DNA of 12,948 bases from Acidobacteriota bacterium (GCA_021779795.1 JAJXZZ010000034.1:1-12948), one strand, 5' to 3'; shown: positions 6,719 through 12,948, counted from the stretch's first letter. A program made the numbers and translations. The notes: a model not told the origin generated them from the sequence alone.

Positions 6719-7447
6719 ATGGCGACGACGGTGCTGGTCGTGGAGGACGAGGCGCACATCCGCGACCTGGTCTGCCTGCACATGCGGCTCGAGGGCTACG
6801 AGTGCGTCCCGGTGGGGGACGGCCGCCAGGCCCTGCAGATCGCCGGCGGGCAGAAGCTGGACCTGATCGTGCTCGACCTGATGATCCCGGGCCTCGACGG
6901 CCTGACCGTCTGCCGCGCGATCCGGCGCGAGGGCCAGAACCGCGACGTCCCGATCCTGATCCTGACGGCGAGGCGGGAGGAGGCCGACAAGGTGCTCGGC
7001 CTCGAGAGCGGGGCCGACGACTACCTGGCCAAGCCGTTCAGCGTGCGCGAGTTGGTGGCCCGGGCGCACGCGCTGCTGCGCCGCGTCCGGCGCGCGACGG
7101 AAGCCGCGGCGGAGCCCGCCGCGGGCGCGGCCGCCGGGGCGCCGCCGACCATCTCGGTGCACGGCGTGGAGGTGGACCCGGCGCGGCGGACGGTGCGCGT
7201 CAGGGGGCGCGACGTCGAGCTGACCAACCAGGAATTCAACCTGCTGCTGCTGCTCGTCGAGCACCCCGGGATCGTCTTCAGCCGCGCGGCGCTGCTGTCG
7301 AGGATCTGGAAGGGCGACACGTTCGTCACCGAGCGCAGCGTGGACACGCTGGTCAAGCGGCTGCGCCACAAGGTCGAGGCGGATCCGGCCAGCCCGGCGC
7401 TCATCCTCACGCAGTGGGGCGTCGGGTACAAGCTGGCCGACGTATGA
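6719..7447 (+). CDS. OmpR/PhoB-family response regulator
   Basis: 242 residues from ATG 6719, chosen because VLVVEDE follows immediately and GGGGG (6707-6711) lies 7 nt upstream; an earlier ATG at 6677 adds only an Arg-rich stretch foreign to the family. The receiver domain (1-120) has the acidic pair E9/D10, phospho-acceptor D53 in LIVLDLMIPG, T83 and K105 (KPF). An Ala/Pro/Gly-rich linker (126-143) leads to a winged-helix DNA-binding domain (145-240) with ELTNQEFNLLLLL and the recognition-helix region RSVDTLVKRLRHKVE, ending in GVGYKL. It should be phosphorylated by the kinase encoded 6 bp downstream and bind tandem repeats in promoters. The 11-bp-phased boxes in its own upstream region are the obvious candidate site, implying autoregulation and control of the divergent Spy/CpxP-like gene. 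Confidence 0.95.
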   Translation: MATTVLVVEDEAHIRDLVCLHMRLEGYECVPVGDGRQALQIAGGQKLDLIVLDLMIPGLDGLTVCRAIRREGQNRDVPILILTARREEADKVLGLESGADDYLAKPFSVRELVARAHALLRRVRRATEAAAEPAAGAAAGAPPTISVHGVEVDPARRTVRVRGRDVELTNQEFNLLLLLVEHPGIVFSRAALLSRIWKGDTFVTERSVDTLVKRLRHKVEADPASPALILTQWGVGYKLADV

Positions 7448-7453
7448 GGATCG

Positions 7454-8911
7454 ATGGCTGAACGCGCCTGGTACCGGAGCCTGTACTGGCGGATCGCCCT
7501 CGGCTTCGTGAGCTTCCTGGGCGTCACGCTGGTCATCCAGGCGACGCTGTTCCTCGTGCTCGTCGTCCGCACCGAGCGCGACGTGGCGCCGCGCGCGCTC
7601 GACGCGTTCGCGTCCACCGTCGCGGCCAGCGTGGCGTCCGAGATCAACGCGCACGGCATGGCGGAGGTCGAACGCCACCTCGCCGAGCGCTACGGCAGCC
7701 TGCCGCGGCCCATCTGGCTCGTCATGGCGGACGGCCGGGTGTTCTCCGGCGCGTGGGGGCCGCCCCCGCCCGGCATCCTCCGCCGCCTGCGCCCGCGGCC
7801 GCCCGGCAGGCCCGGCCCGCCCCCGCTGACCAGTCCCGAGGGCCGCGCGATGCTCCATCTGCGCCGGATGGCCGCCGCGCCGGTCGTCGTCGGCGGCCGG
7901 ACGGTCGGCACGGTGATCGTCCAGGCCGGCCGCCCCTCGGCCTTCGTCCTGCGCGAGATCGGCCCCGTCCTGCTGCTCACCGCGATCGGCCTGGTGATCG
8001 CCTTCGGCGCGCTGGCCGCCGTCCTCGTCTTCAGGCCGGCCAACCGCCGCCTGCAGAACCTGGCCGACGCGGCCACGCGGCTGGGCGGCGGCGACACGGC
8101 GGCGCGCGTGTCCGAGGAGGGGGGCGACGAGATCGCCGGCGTCGCCCGGGCGTTCAACCGCATGGCCGACGTGCTCACCGAGCGCGCCGAGGCGCTGCAG
8201 CTCTCGGACCGCGTCCGCCGGCAGTTGCTCGCCGACGTGTCCCACGAGCTGATGACGCCGTTGACCGCCATTCGCGGCTACCTCGAGACGCTCGACATGC
8301 CGTCGATCGCGCTCGACGAGGAGACGCGCAGCCGGTACCTCGCCGTCGTGGGCGAGGAGTCGCTGCGCCTGGAGCGGATCGTCGGCGACCTGCTCGACCT
8401 CGCCCGGCTCGAGGCGGGCGGCGGGGCGTTCTCGGTCGAGGACGTCCCCATCGGGCCGATCTTCGCCCGCGTGCTGGAGCGCCACGAACACGCGGCCCGC
8501 GAGCGCGGCGTGACGCTCGAGTCGCGCGGCGACCAGGCGATCCTCGTCCGGGGCGACCCGCTGCGCCTGGAGCAGGCGCTGCAGAACCTGGCGGCCAACG
8601 CGCTGCGGCACGTCGGCGAGGGCGGCCGGGTGACGCTCGAGGCCTCGCGGGGCGAACAGGGCGTGACGCTCTCGGTGCGGGACGACGGCGCGGGCATCCA
8701 GCCCGAGCACCTGTCGCGCGTGTTCGACCGGTTCTACAAGGCGGACGCGTCCCGGTCGGAAGGGGGCGGCACGGGCAGCGGCCTCGGCCTCTCCATCGTC
8801 AAGGCGATCGTCGAGCGCCACGGCGGCCGCATCGGCGTGCGCAGCACGCCGGGCGTCGAGACGGTGTTCGAAATCGTCCTGCCCGACGAAGACGCGGGAA
8901 CGGACGGCTGA
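7454..8911 (+). CDS. Membrane sensor histidine kinase (HAMP, HisKA, HATPase_c)
   Basis: 485 residues from ATG 7454, 6 bp after the regulator stop, with GAGGA overlapping that stop as ribosome binding site. A first membrane helix (about 14-38) precedes a periplasmic sensor of about 130 residues containing an unusual Pro/Arg-rich stretch (102-125). A second helix (about 169-193) leads to a HAMP domain (195-245). The dimerisation domain has phospho-acceptor H264 in DVSHELMTPL. The ATP domain has the N box QNLAANALRH (377-386), G1 DDGAGI (410-415), the F box DRFYKA and G2 GTGSGLGL (439-446). It should phosphorylate the adjacent regulator. The layout resembles CpxA, and the divergent Spy/CpxP-like gene supports an envelope-stress or metal signal; the actual ligand is unknown. 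Confidence 0.95.
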   Translation: MAERAWYRSLYWRIALGFVSFLGVTLVIQATLFLVLVVRTERDVAPRALDAFASTVAASVASEINAHGMAEVERHLAERYGSLPRPIWLVMADGRVFSGAWGPPPPGILRRLRPRPPGRPGPPPLTSPEGRAMLHLRRMAAAPVVVGGRTVGTVIVQAGRPSAFVLREIGPVLLLTAIGLVIAFGALAAVLVFRPANRRLQNLADAATRLGGGDTAARVSEEGGDEIAGVARAFNRMADVLTERAEALQLSDRVRRQLLADVSHELMTPLTAIRGYLETLDMPSIALDEETRSRYLAVVGEESLRLERIVGDLLDLARLEAGGGAFSVEDVPIGPIFARVLERHEHAARERGVTLESRGDQAILVRGDPLRLEQALQNLAANALRHVGEGGRVTLEASRGEQGVTLSVRDDGAGIQPEHLSRVFDRFYKADASRSEGGGTGSGLGLSIVKAIVERHGGRIGVRSTPGVETVFEIVLPDEDAGTDG

Positions 8912-8914
8912 CGG

Positions 8915-8941
8915 CCCGCGCCTGGCGTCCCGCGCCTGGCG
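8915..8941 (+). repeat. Tandem duplication of a 13-bp unit just after the kinase gene
   Basis: CCCGCGCCTGGCG occurs at 8915-8927 and again at 8929-8941, giving a 14-bp period that begins 4 bp after the kinase stop codon. No dyad symmetry or U-tract was seen. Replication slippage is the simplest explanation. Confidence 0.55.
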
Positions 8942-8956
8942 ACACGAGGCCGTGAG

Positions 8957-8985
8957 TTGAACGAGCCGGTGTTCACCGGTAGGAT
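8957..8985 (+). promoter_or_regulatory. Candidate promoter of the methyltransferase/membrane-NTPase operon
   Basis: TTGAAC (8957-8962, four of six to TTGACA) and TAGGAT (8980-8985, four of six to TATAAT) are separated by exactly 17 bp. The start of transcription would fall near 8992, giving a leader of about 27 nt to ATG 9019. The hexamers are only moderate matches, but optimal spacing and position in the sole gap upstream of the operon support the call. Confidence 0.45.
8966..8979. promoter_or_regulatory. Perfect 14-bp palindrome in the promoter spacer, probable operator
   Basis: CCGGTG-TT-CACCGG is a perfect 6+2+6 dyad occupying the spacer between the candidate -35 and -10 of the downstream operon, ending directly before the -10. 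A dyad with a 2-nt centre is poor as an RNA hairpin, so a site for a dimeric DNA-binding protein is more likely. No regulator gene for it was recognised nearby. Confidence 0.5.
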
Positions 8986-9018
8986 GGACCGCAGTTGCAG
9001 CCGCGTCGGACTCACGTG

Positions 9019-9861
9019 ATGGATCCCTCGACATTCGATTTCGCCGGCTACTACCGCGAGGCGGCCCGGGCCGCCCGGCGCCCGGAACGGACGCCGGAGT
9101 ACTGGGACGCGCGCGCCTCCTCGCTGAGCGACCGGGCGCTCGACAGCGAGTACGTCCGGCAGTTCGTGGCCCGCATGGATTTCTCCGGCTGCTCGACGCT
9201 GCTCGACGTCGGGTGCGGGCCCGGCGCCGTCGCGCTCGCCGCCGCCCCGCGCCTCGCGCACGTCTACGGCCTCGACCACAGCCCCGCCATGCTCGCCGCG
9301 TTCGAGGCGAACGCGCGGGCCCGCGGCGTCGCGGGCGCCACGGCCATCCTCAGGTCCTGGGACGACGACTGGACGGACGTGCCCGCGTGCGACATCGTCG
9401 TGGCCTCGCGATCGACCGCCGTCCCCGATCTCGAAGCGGCGCTGAGGAAGCTCCACGCGATGGCCCGCCGCCGCGTGTACATCACGTACCCGGCCGACGG
9501 CCGGCTCGTCGCCGACGAGGCGCGGCTGGCGATCGGGCGGGAGGCCGCGCCCTGGCCCGACTACCTGTGCGTGGTGGGCATCCTGCACCACCTGGGGCTG
9601 CACCCGACGCTCGACTACCTGCCGGGCGACAACGGGCTGGCCGCGTGCGACGACTTCGACTCGTTTCGCGCGAGGATCGAGCGGCTGGTCGGCGGATTGG
9701 CCGACGACGAGGTGGCGTCGCTGGCCGCCTACTTCGCGGCGAGGGGCGAGCGGGCCGGGCTGGAGCCGATGCGGTGGGCGCGGCTCTCGTGGGAGGTGGC
9801 CGAGAACCCGCGGCTGTCCCCGCGCCGCGCGGGGCCCGCGCGCGGGGCGTCCGCGTCATGA
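9019..9861 (+). CDS. Class I SAM-dependent methyltransferase, first gene of a coupled operon
   Basis: 280 residues from ATG 9019; a TTG at 8995 is an alternative start, but it lies only about 3 nt after the predicted transcription start. The N-terminal helix (FDFAGYYREAARAARRPER) precedes a Rossmann-type domain with the SAM motif LLDVGCGPGA (61-70) and the acidic post-I strand YGLDHS (83-88). A later strand holds VVASRS (127-132). The C-terminal part has no close parallel I can name. The soluble protein should act in the cytoplasm; its substrate is unknown. Its stop overlaps the start of the next gene by 4 nt (ATGA), implying translational coupling and a joint task with the membrane NTPase protein. 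Similar methyltransferases occur, from memory, in metal or cofactor uptake loci; this was not tested. Confidence 0.82.
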   Translation: MDPSTFDFAGYYREAARAARRPERTPEYWDARASSLSDRALDSEYVRQFVARMDFSGCSTLLDVGCGPGAVALAAAPRLAHVYGLDHSPAMLAAFEANARARGVAGATAILRSWDDDWTDVPACDIVVASRSTAVPDLEAALRKLHAMARRRVYITYPADGRLVADEARLAIGREAAPWPDYLCVVGILHHLGLHPTLDYLPGDNGLAACDDFDSFRARIERLVGGLADDEVASLAAYFAARGERAGLEPMRWARLSWEVAENPRLSPRRAGPARGASAS

Positions 9862-11561
9862 CCGGCCGCCACGCCCGCCTGTGGCGGCGCGCCGCCGTGT
9901 ACGGCAGCCTCTGGGCCGCCGTCGAGATCGTCGTCGGCAGCTTCCTGCACAACCTGCGGATCCCGTTCGCGGGCAGCCTCCTGAGCGCGGTCGGCGTCGT
10001 GGTGCTGACCGCGAGCCACCGCGCCTTCCCCGAGCGGGGCCTGATCTGGCGCACGGCCCTGGTGTGCGCGCTGATGAAGTCGGTGTCGCCGAGCGCCGTG
10101 ATCCTCGGGCCGATGATCGGCATCGTCATGGAGGGGGTCCTCGTCGAGGCGAGCGTGCGCCTGTTCCGCGGGCGGGCGCCCGGCTACCTGGTCGGCGGCG
10201 CGCTGGCCGTGTCGTGGTCGATGGCGCAGCGCGTGCTCAACGCGCTCGTGGCGTTCGGCACCGACGTGGTGCGGCTGTACGTGGACGCCTACGGTTACGC
10301 CTCGCGGTCGATCGGCGTCTCGTCGTTCGGCCCCTTCGACCTGGTGGCCGCGCTGGTCGCCCTCGAGATGGGCGCGGGCGTCGCGGCCGCGCTGCTCGGC
10401 CTGCGCATCGCCAGGCGCGCCGCCGAGGCCGCGGCGGACGTGCCGCCGGCCGCGGCGCCCGGCCCGTGGTTTCCCGGCCCGCCGATCACGGCGGTGGGCA
10501 ACTGGTCGCTTCCGCGGCTCGCGCTCGTGGCCGCGGCCATGCTGGGCGGGATGGTGGCCATCGGCGGGCTGCCGCTGTGGGCGGGCGCCCTCTACGCGGC
10601 GGGACTGGCGGCCTTCGTGCTGCGCACCTACCCGCGGGCGGCGGCGCGGATCCACCGGCCGTCGCTCTGGATCGAGATGGGCGCGGTGATGCTGCTCTCC
10701 GGCCTCTTTCTCGGCGGCCTCGGCCACGGCGCGGCCGGGCTGCTGGCCGGCCTCTCGGCCGGCGCCGCCATGGTGCTGCGCGCGACGATCGTGCTGTTCG
10801 GGTTCACGGCCATCTCGGTGGAACTGCGCAACCCGTCGATCATGGCGCTGGTCGAGCGCCGCGGCCTGAGGGGCGTGTCCGATGCGCTGGGCGTGGCGTT
10901 CGGCGCGCTGCCGGCCTTCACGTCGGCGCTGGCCGACGAGCGGCAGCCGTGGCGCCGCCCCGGGCGGCTCATCGCCCGCCTGCTGCAGACGGCCAACCGC
11001 CTCGTCGAGGACGGGCGCGGCGCCTCGACGGCGCGGTCGGCCGTCGTCGTGACCGGGCCGACCGGGTCGGGCAAGACCACGCTGGTCACCGCGGTCGTCG
11101 AGCGGCTCCGGGCGCGCGGCGTCCGCGTCGCCGGGATCGTGGCGCCGGGGCTGCTGGCCGACGGCCGGCGCACCGGCTTCGATCTCGTGAACCTGGCGAC
11201 GGGCGAGCGCGCCGAACTGGCGCGCGAGCGGCAGGACGTGGGCGGCCCGCACGCGCGCTGGAGCCGGTTCGCCTTCACGCCCGAGGGCCTCGCCCTCGGC
11301 CGCCGCGCGCTGGGCGAGGACGCGCGCGGCGCCGACGTCGTCGTGGTGGACGAGGTGGGGCCGTTCGAACTGTCGGGAGGGGGATGGGCGCGTCCGCTCG
11401 ACGAGCTCGCCCGCGGGTTCCGCGGGCGGCTGCTGCTCGTCGTGCGCGAGTCGGTGGTGGAGGCCGTCAGCGCCCGGTGGGCGCCGGCCGAGACCGTCGT
11501 CTGCGAGGCGGCGACCGCCGACCCCGGCCGGGTGGCCGGCCTGCTCGACGGCCGGCCCTGA
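9858..11561 (+). CDS. Polytopic membrane protein (ECF S/T-like) fused to a THEP1-like NTPase
   Basis: 567 residues from ATG 9858, overlapping the methyltransferase stop. Residues 1-190 hold about five or six hydrophobic helices with conserved-looking stretches (SLWAAVEIVVGSFLH, SPSAVILGPMIGIVMEG), reminiscent of ECF transporter S components. After a Pro/Ala-rich linker, residues 216-360 form a second hydrophobic block with a cytoplasmic-helix-like end (LRNPSIMALVERRGLRG), reminiscent of EcfT. Residues 393-567 are a P-loop NTPase: Walker A GPTGSGKTT (400-408), RVAGIVAPG (423-431), FTPEGLALGRRAL (473-485) and Walker B VVVVDEVGPFELSGGGW (494-510), the pattern of THEP1 nucleoside triphosphatases. 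No separate ABC signature or typical ABC ATPase layout is seen. NTP-driven uptake is a plausible inference; the substrate is unknown. The NTPase call is strong, the S/T resemblance weaker. Confidence 0.8.
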   Translation: MTGRHARLWRRAAVYGSLWAAVEIVVGSFLHNLRIPFAGSLLSAVGVVVLTASHRAFPERGLIWRTALVCALMKSVSPSAVILGPMIGIVMEGVLVEASVRLFRGRAPGYLVGGALAVSWSMAQRVLNALVAFGTDVVRLYVDAYGYASRSIGVSSFGPFDLVAALVALEMGAGVAAALLGLRIARRAAEAAADVPPAAAPGPWFPGPPITAVGNWSLPRLALVAAAMLGGMVAIGGLPLWAGALYAAGLAAFVLRTYPRAAARIHRPSLWIEMGAVMLLSGLFLGGLGHGAAGLLAGLSAGAAMVLRATIVLFGFTAISVELRNPSIMALVERRGLRGVSDALGVAFGALPAFTSALADERQPWRRPGRLIARLLQTANRLVEDGRGASTARSAVVVTGPTGSGKTTLVTAVVERLRARGVRVAGIVAPGLLADGRRTGFDLVNLATGERAELARERQDVGGPHARWSRFAFTPEGLALGRRALGEDARGADVVVVDEVGPFELSGGGWARPLDELARGFRGRLLLVVRESVVEAVSARWAPAETVVCEAATADPGRVAGLLDGRP

Positions 11562-11570
11562 GCCCGCCCG

Positions 11571-12119
11571 TCAATTCAGCTTCTCGAGCGCCGCCCGCAT
11601 CTCGGCGTCGGTCTTGAGGTGGTTGGTGACCGAGAACGCGTCGAACGAGCTGGCCAGCGACCGCGCCAGCGCCCGCTCGACGTCGTTGTTCACCACGCCG
11701 GTCAGCGTCACCCGCCCGTGGTCCACGATGATGTGGATCGGCGGGTTCGGCATCGAGGCGTACTGCCAGAAGGCCGAGTTGCCGTAGATGGCGCGCGCGA
11801 TCTCGTACCGGAGCTGGTCGTCGAAGAACGACACCGGCAGCGTCTTGATCTCGTTCCTGACCGCCACGACGCCCGGCACCTTCGACACGCGGCGCGCGAT
11901 GTCGGTCGCCTTGAACGGCATCGTCACCTCGCCGGTCAGCGTCACGACGCCGTGATCGATGCTGCCGTTCACGTTGTCGAACACGGTGAACCTCGGGTAC
12001 GTCACCACGGCCCGGGCCACCTTCACGAAGATCTGCGCGTCGGTCGACATGCCCTGCGCGAAGACCGTGGACGACACCAGCAACGCCATTGCACCCACCA
12101 GCGCTGCTCGCTTCAACAT
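11571..12119 (-). CDS. Secreted protein with two BON domains
   Basis: 182 residues from ATG 12119, with CAGGAGG 7 nt upstream deciding the start; longer in-frame versions add Arg/Gly-rich sequence without a signal peptide. The signal peptide (1-22) ends in TVFAQG. BON 1 (about 27-97) contains GSIDHGVVTLTGEV and VPGVVAVRNEI. BON 2 (about 99-170) contains the parallel IIVDHGRVTLTGVV but ends in FDAFSVTNHL, and has an aromatic insertion (NSAFWQYASMP) before its first strand. BON domains are associated with phospholipid or membrane interaction, as in OsmY, so an envelope role is likely. The gene is convergent with the membrane NTPase gene, with only 9 bp between stops. Confidence 0.88.
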   Translation of the reverse strand: MLKRAALVGAMALLVSSTVFAQGMSTDAQIFVKVARAVVTYPRFTVFDNVNGSIDHGVVTLTGEVTMPFKATDIARRVSKVPGVVAVRNEIKTLPVSFFDDQLRYEIARAIYGNSAFWQYASMPNPPIHIIVDHGRVTLTGVVNNDVERALARSLASSFDAFSVTNHLKTDAEMRAALEKLN

Positions 12120-12298
12120 GGGAGAGCCTCCTGAAGAATGAGTCCCGTACCGCCCCGGCATCCCATGCCGCGCCCGGCGGCCACCCTTTCCTACATCAAA
12201 GGCCATGCCAGTCGCCGGTGCGCGCGGATGCCTTGAAAACGGCGAGAGCCGCCGCATGTCAAGCCCGACAGTTGACGGGCTGTGCTCGGATGAGGACA
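12120..12298. other. Upstream region of the BON gene, no intact gene seen
   Basis: Part of a 556-bp stretch without an intact gene. It holds the Shine-Dalgarno of the BON gene, a perfect 15-bp hairpin or operator (CGGCAT-CCC-ATGCCG, 12156-12170) about 37-51 bp before its start codon, and a further short inverted repeat (AGCCCG 12262-12267, CGGGCT 12276-12281). No convincing -10/-35 pair was found for the BON gene. Open frames here have no recognisable protein features. Confidence 0.4.
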
Positions 12299-12487
12299 GG
12301 CGGAGAGGCTATCCGCCGTGGCCGGCGAGACTCCCTTGAGCTGGTAGAACAGCTCCAGCTCGGTTCGCTCTTCTTCGGGGTCGGCGTCGAGCCCGCGCTG
12401 CTCGCGCGCCACCTCGTCGGCCGCCTCGCGGTCGGCCGGGTCGGTGAAGGCCGCCGTCAGCTTCTGGTACTCTTCCTCGGCCTCACG
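12299..12487 (-). pseudogene. Remnant resembling part of a VIT1/CCC1 or ferritin-VIT protein
   Basis: About 63 codons on the minus strand read as an acidic helical segment: REAEEEYQKL, DEVAREQRGL, then EEERTELELFYQLKGVSPA. The last resembles the E-rich 'ExEREEIxxIYxxKGLSxxxA' segment of VIT1/CCC1-family iron/manganese transporters and ferritin-VIT fusions, recalled from family style. No Shine-Dalgarno or convincing start precedes it, and no ferritin domain or transmembrane VIT domain follows. After about 12300 the frame becomes Ser/Arg-rich noise. It abuts the TATACT promoter and the heptad repeat array, so the repeat may mark the break. A short real protein starting at GTG 12511 is possible but unlikely. 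Confidence 0.4.
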
Positions 12488-12493
12488 TATACT
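12488..12493 (+). promoter_or_regulatory. Candidate -10 (TATACT) for acs
   Basis: TATACT (five of six to TATAAT) is the only AT-rich hexamer of quality upstream of acs. No clear -35 was found about 17 bp upstream. A start near 12500 would give a leader of about 175 nt that contains the whole heptad array. Because GTATAC is self-complementary, the site could also be read on the minus strand. Confidence 0.4.
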
Positions 12494-12515
12494 GGGGCCG
12501 GGTAGAGACACGTGC

Positions 12516-12665
12516 AATCGGCGGTCGACTGTCGGCTGTCGACTGTCGGCGGTCGACTGTTGGCGGCTTGCGGCCGGCCGACCGCCGGCCGACCGCCGAC
12601 CGCCGACCGCCGACCGCCGGCCGACCGCCGGCCGACCGCCGACGGCCGACCGCCGACAGCCGATT
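12516..12665. repeat. Opposed GTCG-heptad arrays forming a large imperfect inverted repeat
   Basis: The left arm (about 12517-12567) has plus-strand heptads of form GTCGRCK, including a 14-bp unit CGGCGGTCGACTGT repeated three times (12519-12560, one base changed in the middle copy). The right arm (about 12572-12662) has the same family on the minus strand, GACCGCC as read on plus, with four perfect tandem copies at 12591-12618 interspersed with GGCC insertions. The ends are perfect inverted repeats, AATCGGC (12516-12522) and GCCGATT (12659-12665). Internal pairing reaches at least 11 bp (12545-12555 with 12590-12600). The element ends exactly where the acs Shine-Dalgarno begins. There are no CRISPR-like unique spacers. 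Confidence 0.75.
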
Positions 12666-12675
12666 AGGAGCACCA

Positions 12676-12948
12676 ATGCCCGAGCCCCCGCGCACCCCGG
12701 ATCCGTCCCAGGGCGACATCGACGCGCTGCTCAGCGAGGATCGCGTCTTCGATCCGCCTCCGCCATTCCGCCAGCAGGCCAACGCCAGCGACGCGTCCAT
12801 TTACGAGCAGGCCGACGCGGACCCGGAGGCCTTCTGGGCCGGGTTCGCGGGCGAGCTCGAGTGGAGCCGCCCGTGGGACCGCGTGCTCGAGTGGAACCCG
12901 CCTCACGCGAAGTGGTTCGTCGGCGGCGCGATCAACGCCAGCGTGAAC
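12676..12948 (+). CDS. acs: Acetyl-CoA synthetase, N-terminal part (runs off the window)
   Basis: An open frame of 91 codons from ATG 12676 to the window edge, with AGGAG (12666-12670) 5 nt upstream. The sequence matches the N-terminal lid of AMP-forming acetyl-CoA synthetase: RVFDPPPPFR, then YEQADADPEAFWAGFA, LEWSRPWDRVLEW and KWFVGGAINASVN, in the expected order and spacing. The enzyme activates acetate to acetyl-CoA via acetyl-adenylate in the cytoplasm. The catalytic P-loop and the regulatory C-terminal lysine lie outside the window. Propionyl-CoA synthetase or another member of this subfamily is possible. Its leader contains the heptad inverted repeat, which could hide or expose the ribosome binding site. 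Confidence 0.88.
   Translation, partial: MPEPPRTPDPSQGDIDALLSEDRVFDPPPPFRQQANASDASIYEQADADPEAFWAGFAGELEWSRPWDRVLEWNPPHAKWFVGGAINASVN

Noticed and set aside
8995..9018. TTG at 8995 as start of the methyltransferase
   Set aside because: An AGGA-like site exists upstream, but it coincides with the candidate -10 (TAGGAT). ATG 9019 leaves a normal leader and keeps all family-like sequence.
6548..9034. 828-codon open frame antisense to the regulator and kinase
   Set aside because: It spans two well-supported genes on the other strand, shows His/Arg/Asp-rich noise, and has no start-site support.
12516..12665. Possible CRISPR array
   Set aside because: The units are 7 bp, directly abutting, with no spacers of constant length; this is a short tandem repeat.

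Overview
The window is very GC-rich (about 70% by eye), and its coding strands show strong G/C preference at third codon positions. Content and style (PcnB, PolA without proofreading residues, BON and Spy/CpxP-like envelope proteins, GTCG-heptad intergenic repeats) would suit a high-GC soil or sediment bacterium such as Acidobacteriota (Vicinamibacteria). That placement is an impression and was not tested; other high-GC Gram-negative phyla remain possible. There are ten protein genes (one partial at the right edge), one gene remnant, and several regulatory or repeat structures. No tRNA, rRNA, CRISPR array or insertion sequence was seen.

Left part (1-5912): two divergent gene pairs share short AT islands as promoters. 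pcnB (poly(A) polymerase, minus) and a secreted TPR-like protein (plus) start only 19 bp apart around 1380. polA (minus) and a lipoprotein with a C-terminal membrane anchor (plus) start around 5045-5100. The TPR gene and polA converge at 2242-2332, where a short GTCG heptad repeat lies.

Middle (5913-8911): an envelope-stress-like module. A Spy/CpxP-family periplasmic protein (minus) is divergent from an OmpR/PhoB-type response regulator and its membrane histidine kinase (plus). Between them lie four 11-bp-phased boxes resembling a Pho box, placed to serve the Spy/CpxP gene and possibly the regulator itself.

Right-centre (8912-11561): a two-gene operon with a 4-nt start/stop overlap. It encodes a class I methyltransferase and a 567-residue protein joining a polytopic membrane region (two blocks reminiscent of ECF transporter S and T components) to a THEP1-like P-loop NTPase. 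A promoter-like element whose spacer is filled by a 14-bp palindrome precedes it. This is the most unusual gene set in the window; its substrate is unknown, and metal or cofactor uptake is only a guess.

Right end (11562-12948): a secreted two-BON-domain protein (minus), then 556 bp without an intact gene. That stretch holds a remnant resembling part of a VIT1/CCC1 or ferritin-VIT protein, a promoter-like TATACT, and a ~150-bp array of GTCG heptads in opposing orientation. The array can fold into one large hairpin ending right at the ribosome binding site of an acetyl-CoA synthetase gene (acs), which runs off the window.
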